In this document: positions 28,010-36,738 of the stretch, one piece after another | Numbering within the stretch: position 1 is the first letter of the stretch | Layout: each line of letters opens with the position of its first letter | Made by a program: the position numbers and the translations under genes | The notes under the pieces: generated by a model | Told to the model about the DNA's origin: nothing | The model's input: the letters and a program-made list of their open reading frames with translations, nothing else | Database searches by the model: none | Origin: Lysinibacillus sp. PLM2 | Lineage (GTDB): Bacteria > Bacillota > Bacilli > Bacillales_A > Planococcaceae | Length of the DNA: 64,000 bases | NCBI GenBank assembly: GCA_023168345.1 | Contig: AP025689.1 | Location: 3,240,001 to 3,304,000 of the forward strand | Direction: 5' to 3'

Positions 28010-28062
28010 TGAGAATCATTATTAGTTAAATAATCATTATACGAAAGTGATTTTCATTATCA
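28010..28062. promoter_or_regulatory. tandem Fur-like boxes in the pfeT leader
   Basis: TGAGAATCATTATTA (28010-28024) and TGATTTTCATTATCA (28048-28062) each match the 15-bp Fur consensus TGATAATCATTATCA at 13 positions. A weaker AAATAATCATTATAC (28028-28042) matches 11. The centres are 18 and 20 bp apart. All lie downstream of the promoter, the last one touching the ribosome binding site. Confidence 0.75.
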
Positions 28063-28075
28063 AAAGGAGAATATC

Positions 28076-29980
28076 ATGGATATTTCTAATCGAGAAAATG
28101 ATAATCTAATTGAGAATTTAAAAAATCACAAAGAACTAATTGCCGCCCTTATTTCGGGGATTATTATACTTTTTGCTTGGCGTATGGAAGCTGGAGGTTT
28201 AACTACCGCTGCGATACTAGCTTATTTGACCGCTTTTATCATCGGTGGATATGCGAAAGCAAGAGAAGGTATTGAGGATACCATTCAACATAAAAGTCTA
28301 AATGTGGAATTGTTAATGGTATTAGCTGCAATTGGTTCAGCTATTATCGGTTATTGGACAGAAGGGGCTATTCTTATTTTCATTTTCGCTGTAAGTGGTG
28401 CTCTTGAAACCTATGCGATGAATAAAAGTAAAAGAGAAATTTCTGCACTAATGAAATTACAGCCAGAGGAAGCTTGGCTTGTTCGTGGTTCATTTGAGCC
28501 TATGAAGGTACCTGTTACCTCACTATCTGTAGGAGATCATTTACTTATTAAGCCTGGTGAACGTATACCAGCAGATGGTCAGATTATAAAGGGCTCTTCT
28601 TCAATTGATGAATCAGCAATTAACGGTGAATCTATGCCTGTCACAAAAGGAATTGACGATTATGTTTATGCAGGTACTGTGAATTTAAACGGAACCATCA
28701 CTATCAATATGGAAAAACCAAGTTCGGAAACATTGTTTCAAAAAATCATTGCACTAGTGCAATCAGCGCAAAGTGAAAAATCTCCTTCCCAGCAATTTAT
28801 TGAACGTTTTGAAGGTAATTATGTTAAATTTGTTTTAATTGCAGTTGGACTAATGATGTTTTTACCACACTTTTTATTAGGTTGGGATTGGAATACAACC
28901 TTTTATCGCGCAATGGTATTGTTAGTTGTCGCTTCTCCATGTGCCCTTGTAGCATCAATTATGCCCGCTACACTTGCGGCCATTTCTAACGGTGCAAAAA
29001 ACGGCATTTTATTAAAAGGTGGCGTACATCTAGAGCATTTAAGTGTTATAAAGTTACTAGCTGTTGATAAAACTGGTACATTAACCGTTGGTACACCAGT
29101 GGTTACAGATGTTATAGCTAGGGAAGGTTTATCAGAACATGAAGCTCTATCTGTTCTTGCATCGATTGAATCTCAATCGAATCATCCATTAGCGCAAGCT
29201 ATTACAAAGTATGCTAACGAACGAAATATTCAAACTAATCGAGGCATTGATATTGAAGATGTGCCTGGATGGGGGATAAAAGCAAAGATAAACAACAAAT
29301 CCTATCTTGTTGGAAAACCGGATTTTGTTGGAAGTGAAGCTGCAAAAGATTTTAGCAACCAAGCGCTTTCAGCATTATCTGAAGAAGGTAAAACTGTCAT
29401 CTTTATGAGAGATGAAGAAGGCATTGCGTTACTTGTTGCGCTGAAGGATACCGTTCGAGATGAAGCGAAAATGGCAATTAAACAGTTAAAAGAGCTAGGT
29501 ATTAAAGTTGCAATGCTTACAGGAGATAATGAAAAAACAGCAAGAACAATTGCAACTGAAGCAGGTGTTACAGAGTATATTGCTAACTGTTTACCTGAAA
29601 CAAAAGTGGATCATGTAAAAAAATATTTAAAAGATTATAAATATGTTGGGATGGTTGGGGATGGCATTAATGATGCTCCTGCACTTGCTACTTCAACGGT
29701 TGGTATTGCGATGGGCGGCGGTACAGATGTCGCTTTAGAAACTTCTGACATGGTCTTAATAAAAAATGATTTATCGAAAATTGCTTACGCAGTTCGATTA
29801 TCCAGAAAAATGCAAAGAATTGTAAAGCAAAACATTATTTTTTCAATATCCGTCATTGCCTTATTAATTATTTCTAACTTTTTACAGGCTGTTGACTTGC
29901 CTTTTGGTGTAATAGGTCATGAAGGAAGTACGATTTTAGTAATTTTAAATGGTTTACGTTTATTGAACAAAAATCTTTAG
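28076..29980 (+). CDS. pfeT: P1B4-type iron-efflux ATPase PfeT (formerly ZosA)
   Basis: This 634-residue heavy-metal P-type ATPase lacks an N-terminal metal-binding domain. The actuator domain has GES (ESAINGES), and Ser287-Pro288-Cys289 lies in the transport helix. The phosphorylated Asp331 is in DKTGTLT, with the HP motif QSNHPLA, GDNEKTA and GDGINDAPA. HEGST at about 615-619 follows in a late helix. SPC plus HEGST marks the P1B4 group; PfeT of B. subtilis exports ferrous iron and answers to PerR and Fur. The perfect PerR box and Fur-like boxes upstream support that identity over Cd/Zn export. AAAAGGAG precedes the ATG. Monocistronic. Confidence 0.9.
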   Translation: MDISNRENDNLIENLKNHKELIAALISGIIILFAWRMEAGGLTTAAILAYLTAFIIGGYAKAREGIEDTIQHKSLNVELLMVLAAIGSAIIGYWTEGAILIFIFAVSGALETYAMNKSKREISALMKLQPEEAWLVRGSFEPMKVPVTSLSVGDHLLIKPGERIPADGQIIKGSSSIDESAINGESMPVTKGIDDYVYAGTVNLNGTITINMEKPSSETLFQKIIALVQSAQSEKSPSQQFIERFEGNYVKFVLIAVGLMMFLPHFLLGWDWNTTFYRAMVLLVVASPCALVASIMPATLAAISNGAKNGILLKGGVHLEHLSVIKLLAVDKTGTLTVGTPVVTDVIAREGLSEHEALSVLASIESQSNHPLAQAITKYANERNIQTNRGIDIEDVPGWGIKAKINNKSYLVGKPDFVGSEAAKDFSNQALSALSEEGKTVIFMRDEEGIALLVALKDTVRDEAKMAIKQLKELGIKVAMLTGDNEKTARTIATEAGVTEYIANCLPETKVDHVKKYLKDYKYVGMVGDGINDAPALATSTVGIAMGGGTDVALETSDMVLIKNDLSKIAYAVRLSRKMQRIVKQNIIFSISVIALLIISNFLQAVDLPFGVIGHEGSTILVILNGLRLLNKNL

Positions 29981-29985
29981 AAATA

Positions 29986-30030
29986 AAAATAGCTTTCGCC
30001 CTAATTAGGTTAGGAGCGAAAGCTTTTAAT
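29986..30030. terminator. bidirectional terminator between pfeT and yfkH
   Basis: Arms AGCTTTCGC (29991-29999) and GCGAAAGCT (30016-30024) are followed by TTTAATTTTT on the plus strand and TATTTTTATTT on the minus strand. Confidence 0.88.
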
Positions 30031-30964
30031 TTTTAAGCTGTTTCTTCTTCTCGATTTTTGCTAACCTTCTTCTCTGTATCGTTGCATTGATTAGTCCACC
30101 ATAAATTAAAATCATACCTGTAAAGTAAAGCCATAGCATTAATACAATAACACTTGCAATACTTCCATAAGTAGAAAAAATATTTCCGAAGTTATTAATG
30201 TAAAACGTAAAAGCATAAATTAAAACAACCCAAGATACTGTAGAAAAAATTGTTCCAGGAATGACACTTCGTAATTTTAACCTTGGATCAGTGTTAGGCA
30301 CTACCCAATAAAGAAGTGTTAGAACAATGAAAATCAATAAAGGTGGTAATCCCCATTGTACATATTGCCAAATCGAAATAAAGGATTGTTCAAAACCAAA
30401 GTAACCAAATAAAGTATATCCGTATCGTAATCCAAAAATCGGTAAAGTTAATACGATTAAAATAATCACAACAAGAGCAATTGTAAATACAACAGACCAC
30501 GCTCGAACGACTAAGCTATGCTTTGGCTTTGTATTATAAGCTTCATTCAATGCCTTTATAAGCGCGTCTACACCTCTTGAAGCAGACCATATTGTCCCGA
30601 TAATACTTATTGATAGAATACCTCCATTGTTTTGACTCGTTAAGATTTCAACAAGCGTTCCTTGCGTTAACAAGAAAACCTCTGTCGGAACCATCGACTC
30701 CATAAAATCAAATACATGTTGTTGATTTAGATTAAGAAATGGTAGCAAAGCAACTAAAAAAATTAACAGTGGGAAAAATGATAGTAAAAAGAAGTAGGCT
30801 AGCTGCGCACCAAGTCCTGAAACATCAACAGCGTACATTCGAAGGATTAAATACTGAACCATCCCTTTAAAGGTTAAAATATTTACTTTCGATTCATCAG
30901 GAAATATGATGGATTGGATAAAGTTCGGACTTTTGTTTTCAGCTTGTTTCCTATCTTTACTCAA
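30026..30964 (-). CDS. yfkH: YihY/BrkB-family membrane protein YfkH
   Basis: This 312-residue inner-membrane protein is of the YihY/virulence-factor-BrkB family with six helices. Hallmarks are VSGLGAQLAYFFLLSFFPLLIFL, the IGTIWSASRGVDALIKALNEAYN loop, RSVIPGTIFSTVSWVVL and NNFGNIFSTYGSIASVIVLMLWLY. Function is not established; the old RNase BN label is not supported. The start is uncertain: a GTG at 30976 sits on top of the AAAGGAAG site, so the TTG at 30964 is preferred. The ytxH-type gene lies just upstream in the same direction. Confidence 0.85.
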   Translation of the reverse strand: MSKDRKQAENKSPNFIQSIIFPDESKVNILTFKGMVQYLILRMYAVDVSGLGAQLAYFFLLSFFPLLIFLVALLPFLNLNQQHVFDFMESMVPTEVFLLTQGTLVEILTSQNNGGILSISIIGTIWSASRGVDALIKALNEAYNTKPKHSLVVRAWSVVFTIALVVIILIVLTLPIFGLRYGYTLFGYFGFEQSFISIWQYVQWGLPPLLIFIVLTLLYWVVPNTDPRLKLRSVIPGTIFSTVSWVVLIYAFTFYINNFGNIFSTYGSIASVIVLMLWLYFTGMILIYGGLINATIQRRRLAKIEKKKQLKN

Positions 30965-30998
30965 AACTAAGCCCACTTCCTTTCACTAAAGTACTTAA

Positions 30999-31322
30999 TT
31001 AGTTAATCGGTTTAGTAAATGTTGTTTTTGTTTCATCCATGATATCCTGTACTGCCACTGGAATCTCTCTCACTTCATCTAATTTATCCTTTATAAAAGA
31101 TACATTGTCTTGCGTTGTTTCATATAGCTTTTGTACTTGGGCTATTTTTTCCTCAATCATTTGTTGTAGTTGATCACGATGCGTCACATAATATTGTACA
31201 GTATCCTTTGCTTTCTTCATGTTGTTTATAGTATGTTCTCGTGTTTTACGGTCAAACATACTAACAGCTGCTCCTACAAGTGCACCAATTACCATCGATT
31301 TTAAAAGCTTACTTTCGCTCAT
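30999..31322 (-). CDS. YtxH-domain small membrane-anchored protein
   Basis: This 107-residue protein has a glycine/alanine hydrophobic N-terminal segment (KSMVIGALVGAAVSMFD) typical of YtxH proteins, followed by a long charged amphipathic helix (residues 27-95). It is probably anchored in the membrane with a cytoplasmic coiled coil. YtxH proteins are linked to general stress in B. subtilis; the exact job is unknown. AGGAGG precedes the ATG. It lies 34 bp before yfkH and is likely co-transcribed. Confidence 0.82.
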   Translation of the reverse strand: MSESKLLKSMVIGALVGAAVSMFDRKTREHTINNMKKAKDTVQYYVTHRDQLQQMIEEKIAQVQKLYETTQDNVSFIKDKLDEVREIPVAVQDIMDETKTTFTKPIN

Positions 31323-31509
31323 TTTATTACCTCCTAATTAATTTAAAATTGTCACGACTTTGGTTGTTATTGATTACATTACCATTTTAAATAAAATTTC
31401 CGTGTTTTTAAAGTAAGTGGTCAATGCCTTTGTTTTTTACGATTTCGGTTGACATCTTTTAAATCAAATGAAATGATTATTGAGTAAACATTGAAAGGCG
31501 GATTAATAA

Positions 31510-31731
31510 ATGGATTTATCTAACCCATCAAGAGAAAATGTTGTTTATATTGTTGATTCAATTAAAGAAAAACTTAGAATGGTTAATGTAGATGCAATGA
31601 AATCAGAACATTTTAACGATGAACATTATGACGACTTACTATATCTTTACAACATGGTTATGAAACGTGAGACATTTAGTCCAAGTGAAATGCAAGCAAT
31701 CGTTACTGAACTAGGTTCTCTAAGAAGATAA
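31510..31731 (+). CDS. yfkK: DUF1128 family protein YfkK (UPF0435)
   Basis: This 73-residue helical protein matches the UPF0435/YfkK family along its length ([42 protein letters not shown]). Function is unknown. AAAGGCGG precedes the ATG. A TTGACA at 31449-31454 with a 17-bp spacer to AATGAT is a plausible promoter. It diverges from the ytxH-yfkH pair. Confidence 0.9.
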   Translation: MDLSNPSRENVVYIVDSIKEKLRMVNVDAMKSEHFNDEHYDDLLYLYNMVMKRETFSPSEMQAIVTELGSLRR

Positions 31732-31750
31732 TTTATTTGTTCACGTAGAT

Positions 31751-31841
31751 AAAAAGAAGTTCTGTTTTAGGTTACAATACTTTTTCGGTAATAGCTTTTG
31801 CCAACATCAAGTATTTTACACCCTAATAGAACTTCTTTTTT
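31751..31841. terminator. long imperfect stem-loop between yfkK and psuG
   Basis: Outer arms AAAAGAAGTTCT and AGAACTTCTTTT enclose TTAGG/CCTAA and AATACTT/AAGTATT pairings. This makes a roughly 90-nt imperfect hairpin with T-rich flanks on both strands. It serves convergent genes, but is unusually long for a terminator. Confidence 0.7.
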
Positions 31842-31847
31842 ATTTAC

Positions 31848-32765
31848 CTATTTTTTAGTTTTCTCAAGTGCAACAGCAATTTGTGTTCCTATTTTTGCAT
31901 TGTGTTTAACTAATGCAATATTCGCTGTTAAAGATTTACCTTCTGTTAATTCTTTTACTTTTCCAAGTAAAAAAGGTGTTACATCTTTTCCTTTAACTCC
32001 TAATTCTTCAGCTTCTTTTAATGCTTTTTCGATAATTCCATTAATAAATGAAGCTTCCATTGCTGCTTCTTTTGGAATAGGATTTGCTACAACTGCCCCA
32101 CCTCTTAATCCTAAATTCCATTTTGCACGCATCATTTCGGCTACTTCCTCAGGGGAGTCTACTCGGAAGTTAACATTGAATTCACTTTCTCTTGTATAGA
32201 ATGCAGGTAGAGTGTCCGTTTCATATCCAACTACAGGTACACCCTTTGTTTCTAAATATTCTAGAGTTAATCCTAGATCTAAAATAGATTTTGCTCCGGC
32301 GCATACCACTGCCACATTCGTTTGTGCGAGCTCTTCTAAATCTGCGGAAATATCCATTGTTTCTTCAGCCCCACGGTGCACACCACCAATTCCACCTGTT
32401 ACAAACAATTCAATTCCCGCTAGCTCTGCAGCAATCATCGTTGCTGCTACAGTTGTTGCACCAAGTTTTTTTGATGCAATTAAATAACCAAGATCTCTTC
32501 GTGAAGCTTTCGCAACATTTTTTGCGTTACCGAACATTTCTAGCTCTTCATCAGTTAGTCCGATTTTAATCTTTCCATCAATAATTGCAATAGTAGCCGG
32601 TACCGCTCCATTTGCACGAACAATATCCTCAACTTCTCTTGCAGTTTGAACATTTTGTGGGTACGGCATTCCATGAGAAATAATCGTCGATTCTAATGCG
32701 ACAATTGGGTAACCTTTTTCTTTTGCATCTAATACTTCTTGTGAATAGGATAAATATTTCTCCAT
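31848..32765 (-). CDS. psuG: pseudouridine-5'-phosphate glycosidase PsuG
   Basis: This 305-residue enzyme cleaves pseudouridine 5'-phosphate to uracil and ribose 5-phosphate. The family's conserved blocks are all present: [92 protein letters not shown] and [16 protein letters not shown] 32765 follows TTGGAGGA and shares one base with the psuK stop codon (TAATG), so translation is coupled. The kinase that makes its substrate is the preceding gene. Confidence 0.95.
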   Translation of the reverse strand: MEKYLSYSQEVLDAKEKGYPIVALESTIISHGMPYPQNVQTAREVEDIVRANGAVPATIAIIDGKIKIGLTDEELEMFGNAKNVAKASRRDLGYLIASKKLGATTVAATMIAAELAGIELFVTGGIGGVHRGAEETMDISADLEELAQTNVAVVCAGAKSILDLGLTLEYLETKGVPVVGYETDTLPAFYTRESEFNVNFRVDSPEEVAEMMRAKWNLGLRGGAVVANPIPKEAAMEASFINGIIEKALKEAEELGVKGKDVTPFLLGKVKELTEGKSLTANIALVKHNAKIGTQIAVALEKTKK

Positions 32766-33853
32766 TATAAATTCCTCCAATTATATAATTCTTCTGCTGT
32801 TAAATCATTTCGCACTGTTCTATCAGATTCTAATGTTTTGGATGCATTGTATAGGCCAAGTTGGACTGCATCTTCAAAGGACTCACCGTTTAAAACTCCA
32901 TGTAATGTCGCTCCTACAAAAGCATCTCCTGCACCAGTTACATCGATTACTTCATTTACTTTCACTGCTTCAAGATGCTTTCTTCCCGATGAATTTCCAA
33001 TATAAACTCCCTTATCACCCATCGTTAACACGACATTTTCAGCACCTAGTTCTAGTAGCTTTTTTACAGCAATCTCACAATCAATCAGACTTTCAATTCT
33101 ACCATTTAAATACATTTCAACTTCTTCCAAATTGCAGATAAAGTATGTAACTCCTTTTAAATCTGACGGCATGTTTTTCATTTTCGGAGATGATACTGGA
33201 ACGATGGCTAATGGTACATTGCGAACTTCAGCAATATTCTTTAAATATTGGACCGTCTCCTTTGGACAATTTAAATCCACGACCATACATTTAGAATTTA
33301 TTAAAGTTGACTCATGCTTTTCTAGTACAGCTGGTATCAATGAATCGTAAATCGCCATGTTGGCTAATCCTAGTATTAATTCACCATCATTACTTAGTAT
33401 TGCTGTATAGGATCCAGTTGTTTCATTTTCTAGTTTTTCTACTAAGTCAAAGTTAATGTACGAACTACTCTCTTGCTCGATTTGATAAGCGTCCTGGTCA
33501 TTTCCCATTACTGTAATTAACTTTACAGAGTTACCTAGCCTACCTAAGTTTTCAGCAATATTTCGTGCTACACCTCCAACACTACTAAGGGAAGATGCAA
33601 TATTTGATGTACCGTAGCGAACTTCATTACTTAAGTGAAATTTTCTATCGACATTGGCTCCACCTATAACGACTATGGCGTCTTTTTTAGGTAAAATATA
33701 TGCTCGCCCAACTATTTCACCTTTTTTCATTAGGCCAGAAATTATATTTGCTAATGCTGGACGTGAGATGTTTAACTGAGTTGCCATTTCCTGCTGTGAC
33801 AAGTATGGATTCGTCTTTATCATATCAATTACTTGTTTTTCCTTATCATTCAA
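32765..33853 (-). CDS. psuK: pseudouridine kinase with N-terminal winged helix (PsuK, PfkB family)
   Basis: This 362-residue protein has an N-terminal helix-turn-helix (residues 1-60: [42 protein letters not shown]). It is joined to a PfkB sugar-kinase domain (GGANVDRKF at the start, [11 protein letters not shown], the anion-hole/catalytic [13 protein letters not shown] near the end). It phosphorylates pseudouridine for PsuG and probably also regulates its own operon. The TTG start at 33853 has GAGGTG at correct spacing; the ATG at 33877 lies inside the operator palindrome and lacks a site. HTH-kinase fusions of this type are known in bacteria. Confidence 0.9.
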   Translation of the reverse strand: MNDKEKQVIDMIKTNPYLSQQEMATQLNISRPALANIISGLMKKGEIVGRAYILPKKDAIVVIGGANVDRKFHLSNEVRYGTSNIASSLSSVGGVARNIAENLGRLGNSVKLITVMGNDQDAYQIEQESSSYINFDLVEKLENETTGSYTAILSNDGELILGLANMAIYDSLIPAVLEKHESTLINSKCMVVDLNCPKETVQYLKNIAEVRNVPLAIVPVSSPKMKNMPSDLKGVTYFICNLEEVEMYLNGRIESLIDCEIAVKKLLELGAENVVLTMGDKGVYIGNSSGRKHLEAVKVNEVIDVTGAGDAFVGATLHGVLNGESFEDAVQLGLYNASKTLESDRTVRNDLTAEELYNWRNL

Positions 33854-33871
33854 TGCGCTCACCTCGATTAT

Positions 33872-33914
33872 AAACATTTGTTTATAATTATAAACAAATG
33901 TTTTAATAAATCAA
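33872..33914 (-). promoter_or_regulatory. psuK promoter with a perfect 32-bp palindromic operator
   Basis: Promoter on the minus strand: TTGATT (33914-33909), a 16-bp spacer and TATAAT (33892-33887). Positions 33872-33903 form an uninterrupted perfect palindrome (half site AAACATTTGTTTATAA) covering the -10 and most of the spacer. It is the natural binding site for the HTH of PsuK. Confidence 0.8.
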
Positions 33915-33955
33915 ATAAAAAAGACAAAATCCCTAAAAGAGATTTCGTCTTTTCA
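33915..33955 (-). terminator. terminator of motAB
   Basis: On the minus strand AAGACGAAATC pairs with GGATTTTGTCTT, then TTTTATTT follows. It begins right at the motB stop and ends one base from the psuK -35 element. Confidence 0.85.
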
Positions 33956-34720
33956 TTATTTTACTTCGTTTGTTGTTCCATCTTCATTTACTAATTGTTG
34001 AATCAACACTTCTACGCGTCTATTTTGAGCGCGACCCTCTGCAGTATCATTTGATGCAATTGGATTAAATTCCCCATATCCTTTCGCACTAAAGTACTTT
34101 GGATCAAGCTCAGGATTTTTTTCTACTATAATTTTCAATAGATTAACTGCACGCATAACAGATAAATCCCAGTTCGATCTAAATTCAGGACTATTTTGGG
34201 GAACATTATCCGTATGACCTGTCACAACAATGTAACGAGGAGGATCCATACTTAATAACTTAGATAGTTCCGTTGCAACTTGTATATACTCCGGCTTTAC
34301 ATCAGCTTTCCCTGGATCAAATAACATACTGTCACGAATGGTGATCAGCAATCCTTCGTCAGTCATGGAAGTAGCAAAGGTTTTTTCAAGCTCATTTACA
34401 GCGATAAAATTATTAACATTGTTTTGAATTTCTTTTAAAGCTTCTTGATCTTGTAAATAAGCTTTCTGCTCTTCTGTTAGCTCACTGATAATTTCAGCTT
34501 GTTCAATAACTGCATTTTCATCCATAAACCCTGTTCCACCATCAAAAATTTGAGAAAATACTTGGGACATTTCCTTCATCTTTTCTTGGTCAACTGTACT
34601 CATAGCAAAAAGAACGATAAATAATGCCAATAATAATGTTAAAATATCCGCATAAGGTACGAGCCATGACTCTGGTATATGCTCCTCGTGTTTCTTATGA
34701 CGCTTAGACTTCTTTGCCAA
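33956..34720 (-). CDS. motB: flagellar motor protein MotB
   Basis: This 254-residue stator subunit has a basic N terminus, one membrane helix with the proton-binding Asp25 in PYADILTLLLALFIVLFA, and a plug/linker. A C-terminal OmpA-like peptidoglycan-binding domain follows (VTGHTDNVP, NWDLSVMRAVNLL, GEFNPIASNDTAEGRAQNRRVEVLI). The pattern is that of proton-type MotB rather than MotS. The start is set at TTG 34720, giving MAKKSKRHKKHEEH as in other MotB proteins; a GTG at 34741 has no ribosome binding site. It overlaps the end of motA by 17 bp. Confidence 0.94.
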   Translation of the reverse strand: MAKKSKRHKKHEEHIPESWLVPYADILTLLLALFIVLFAMSTVDQEKMKEMSQVFSQIFDGGTGFMDENAVIEQAEIISELTEEQKAYLQDQEALKEIQNNVNNFIAVNELEKTFATSMTDEGLLITIRDSMLFDPGKADVKPEYIQVATELSKLLSMDPPRYIVVTGHTDNVPQNSPEFRSNWDLSVMRAVNLLKIIVEKNPELDPKYFSAKGYGEFNPIASNDTAEGRAQNRRVEVLIQQLVNEDGTTNEVK

Positions 34721-35507
34721 GGCCGCTCGCCCCGCTTTCACCCGTAATTTTCAAACGTTCTTCCCTTGTTAAATAGGATGCTAATTTTTGTTCAATCACA
34801 CGAGGTGCTTCACCTTCAAGAACAGATAATACGCCTTCAATCATCATTCGTTTTTGGCGTACTTCCTCAGCTGATTTTCGCTTCAGTTTGTTTGCAAATG
34901 GATGCCATAATACATAACCAGTGAAAATCCCTAATAATGTTGCTATAAATGCTGCAGAAATTGCATGACCTAGTTTGTCTATGTCACTCATATCTTTTAA
35001 TGCCGCAATTAAACCTATTACTGCTCCAAGCACACCTAAAGTTGGAGCATATGTACCAGCTTGAGTGAAGATGGCAGAACCACTAGCATGACGTTCCTCC
35101 ATTGCCTCCACTTCTTCAGTTAATACATCTCTTATGTAATCTGCGTTTTGACCATCAATCGCTAACGTTAATCCATTTTTAAGAAATGGGTCTTCGATTT
35201 CAGCCGCTTTACTTTCAAGTGCTAATAAACCTTCACGACGAGCTAAATCTGCCCATCCAGAAAACATTTTAATGATTTCTAAATCACTAGTAAGCTTCTT
35301 TTCTTTAAATAATATTGCAAATAACTTTGGAACTCGTTTTAACTCTTTCATAGGAAAAGCAATTGTTACTGCTGCTACAGTACCTAAAATGATTATAAAT
35401 ATTGCAGCAGGGTTTAATAATGCATCGGGGGTTACACCTTTAAATATCATACCGACGATTAATGCAACAGCTGCGAGTATAATTCCAATTAATGAAGAAA
35501 TATCCAT
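34704..35507 (-). CDS. motA: flagellar motor protein MotA
   Basis: This 267-residue stator subunit with four membrane helices has the MotA loop segments MFSGWADLARREGLLALE and FLKNGLTLAIDGQ, the torque-related charged stretch EEVEAMEERH, GTYAPTLGVLGAVIGLIAAL and AAFIATLLGIFTGYVLWHPF. It closely resembles B. subtilis MotA. GGAGGTAGTCAG precedes the ATG. It is the first gene of motA-motB, with a candidate SigD promoter 30-60 bp upstream. Confidence 0.96.
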   Translation of the reverse strand: MDISSLIGIILAAVALIVGMIFKGVTPDALLNPAAIFIIILGTVAAVTIAFPMKELKRVPKLFAILFKEKKLTSDLEIIKMFSGWADLARREGLLALESKAAEIEDPFLKNGLTLAIDGQNADYIRDVLTEEVEAMEERHASGSAIFTQAGTYAPTLGVLGAVIGLIAALKDMSDIDKLGHAISAAFIATLLGIFTGYVLWHPFANKLKRKSAEEVRQKRMMIEGVLSVLEGEAPRVIEQKLASYLTREERLKITGESGASGLGKEV

Positions 35508-35537
35508 CTGACTACCTCCAATTACTCGTTATATTTT

Positions 35538-35564
35538 ATTTCGACATGATTTGATTTTTTTTTA
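35538..35564 (-). promoter_or_regulatory. candidate SigD promoter of motAB
   Basis: On the minus strand TAAA (35564-35561), a 15-base spacer and GTCGAAAT (35545-35538) match the SigD consensus TAAA-N15-GCCGATAT with two changes in the -10. Confidence 0.65.
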
Positions 35565-35799
35565 TAATTTATTGAAAAGTATAAATGTTAATCTATTATT
35601 TTTCGACTTAATAATACAATTAATAGTAACTATTTTTTTAAATTGTGACCGAAAAATGGAATGTTTCATTAATTTTGTCCATTCCTATTCTCCCATGCTG
35701 AATATTGGAAAGAGTTTTTTCTGATTTCCCTATCTTTTTCAAAGAAATATATAGTATACTGTTCATAGACTACTTGCTTATTAGAAAGGGGTTTGAACA

Positions 35800-35940
35800 G
35801 TGGGCTTATTTATTTCAACTGTACTTGGATTCTTCACAGTTTTAATGATTAGCATGTGTATGTTCATTCACTATTTACGTGTTGGACTTGATTCACATTC
35901 TTCAGTAGTAATTGATCCAAAACCAACTGAAAGATTATAA
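35800..35940 (+). CDS. 46-residue single-helix membrane peptide
   Basis: A short ORF runs GTG to TAA and encodes MGLFISTVLGFFTVLMIS followed by more hydrophobic residues, HYLRVGLDSHSS and an acidic/polar tail ending PKPTERL. One membrane helix (residues 3-25) is evident. AAAGGGG lies eight bases upstream of the GTG, and a strong terminator follows five bases after the stop. These make it a credible gene. I do not recognise the family. It lies between motA (divergent) and the carbonic anhydrase gene. Confidence 0.7.
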   Translation: MGLFISTVLGFFTVLMISMCMFIHYLRVGLDSHSSVVIDPKPTERL

Positions 35941-35944
35941 TTAA

Positions 35945-35988
35945 TAAAGTCGACAAAATTCACAATCGAGTTTTGTCGACTTTTTTTA
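35945..35988 (+). terminator. terminator of the 46-residue peptide gene
   Basis: Perfect 12-bp arms AAGTCGACAAAA (35947-35958) and TTTTGTCGACTT (35971-35982) are followed by TTTTT. Confidence 0.93.
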
Positions 35989-36087
35989 TGTTGAACTGGT
36001 ATATTATATAAAACGAAACCTACATTAGTAGAATACAGGTTTCAGCCGATTATGAGGGATAAAAAATTTTTATGGGGTGTAATGCTA

Positions 36088-36669
36088 ATGTCTTCACTAA
36101 ATGAAATTCTAAATTTTAATGAATCATTTGTTAAATTCAAGCAATATGAGCCATATATAACATCAAAGTTTCCTGATAAAAAGATTGTTATTTTAACATG
36201 CATGGACACTCGACTTGTAGAACTATTACCTAAGGCGATGAATATGCGAAATGGCGATGTAAAGATTGTGAAAAGTGCTGGAGCGATCGTCAATCATCCT
36301 TTTGGTGCTGTTATTAGAAGTATATTAGTTGCTCTTTATGAACTTAAAGCAGAGGAAGTTTATGTAATTGGCCATCATGATTGTGGTATGAGTGCTGTAG
36401 ACCCTCATAAAATGATTGATAAAATGATTGATCGAGGTGTTAACAAAGATATTATTAACATCGTGAAGTATTCTGGCATCGATTTAGTAGAATGGCTAAG
36501 AGGTTTTGGAGATGTATCTACTAGTATTCAAAAAAGCGTAGACTTAATTCGAAACCATCCATTAATGCCAAACGGAATCCCTGTCCATGGTTTAGTAATG
36601 GATCCAAACACAGGTAAACTCGACCTAGTCACAAATGGCGACGAGTATTTAAAAGAATTGGATAAGTAA
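36088..36669 (+). CDS. beta-class carbonic anhydrase (YtiB-like)
   Basis: This 193-residue cytoplasmic enzyme hydrates CO2. Zinc ligands are the Cys in TCMDTRL and the His-x2-Cys in GHHDCGM, with Asp-Arg of CMDTR as the catalytic dyad. KSAGAIVNHPFGAVIRS and an N-terminal helix are typical of the short beta-CA type such as B. subtilis YtiB. The start is set at ATG 36088 (MSSLNEILNF), ten bases after GGGG; ATGs at 36082 and 36052 are alternatives. Monocistronic. Confidence 0.9.
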   Translation: MSSLNEILNFNESFVKFKQYEPYITSKFPDKKIVILTCMDTRLVELLPKAMNMRNGDVKIVKSAGAIVNHPFGAVIRSILVALYELKAEEVYVIGHHDCGMSAVDPHKMIDKMIDRGVNKDIINIVKYSGIDLVEWLRGFGDVSTSIQKSVDLIRNHPLMPNGIPVHGLVMDPNTGKLDLVTNGDEYLKELDK

Positions 36670-36696
36670 ATAAAACCAAGAGGCTGACATAAAGCG

Positions 36697-36738
36697 AAAA
36701 GTACAATCCATTTAAAAGATGGATTGTACTTTTTTTGA
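36697..36738 (+). terminator. terminator of the carbonic anhydrase gene
   Basis: Arms AAGTACAATCCA (36699-36710) and TGGATTGTACTT (36720-36731) are followed by TTTTT. Confidence 0.92.

Noticed and set aside
28076-29980. Cadmium/zinc-exporting CadA or ZosA zinc importer
   Set aside because: There is no N-terminal metal-binding CxxC domain, and HEGST marks the P1B4 group. The PerR/Fur boxes fit iron efflux; the old ZosA zinc-uptake name is superseded for B. subtilis.
33956-35507. Sodium-type MotP-MotS stator
   Set aside because: MotB Asp25 region and MotA loops fit the proton-type MotA-MotB pair, and no ccpA gene precedes the operon as for motPS.
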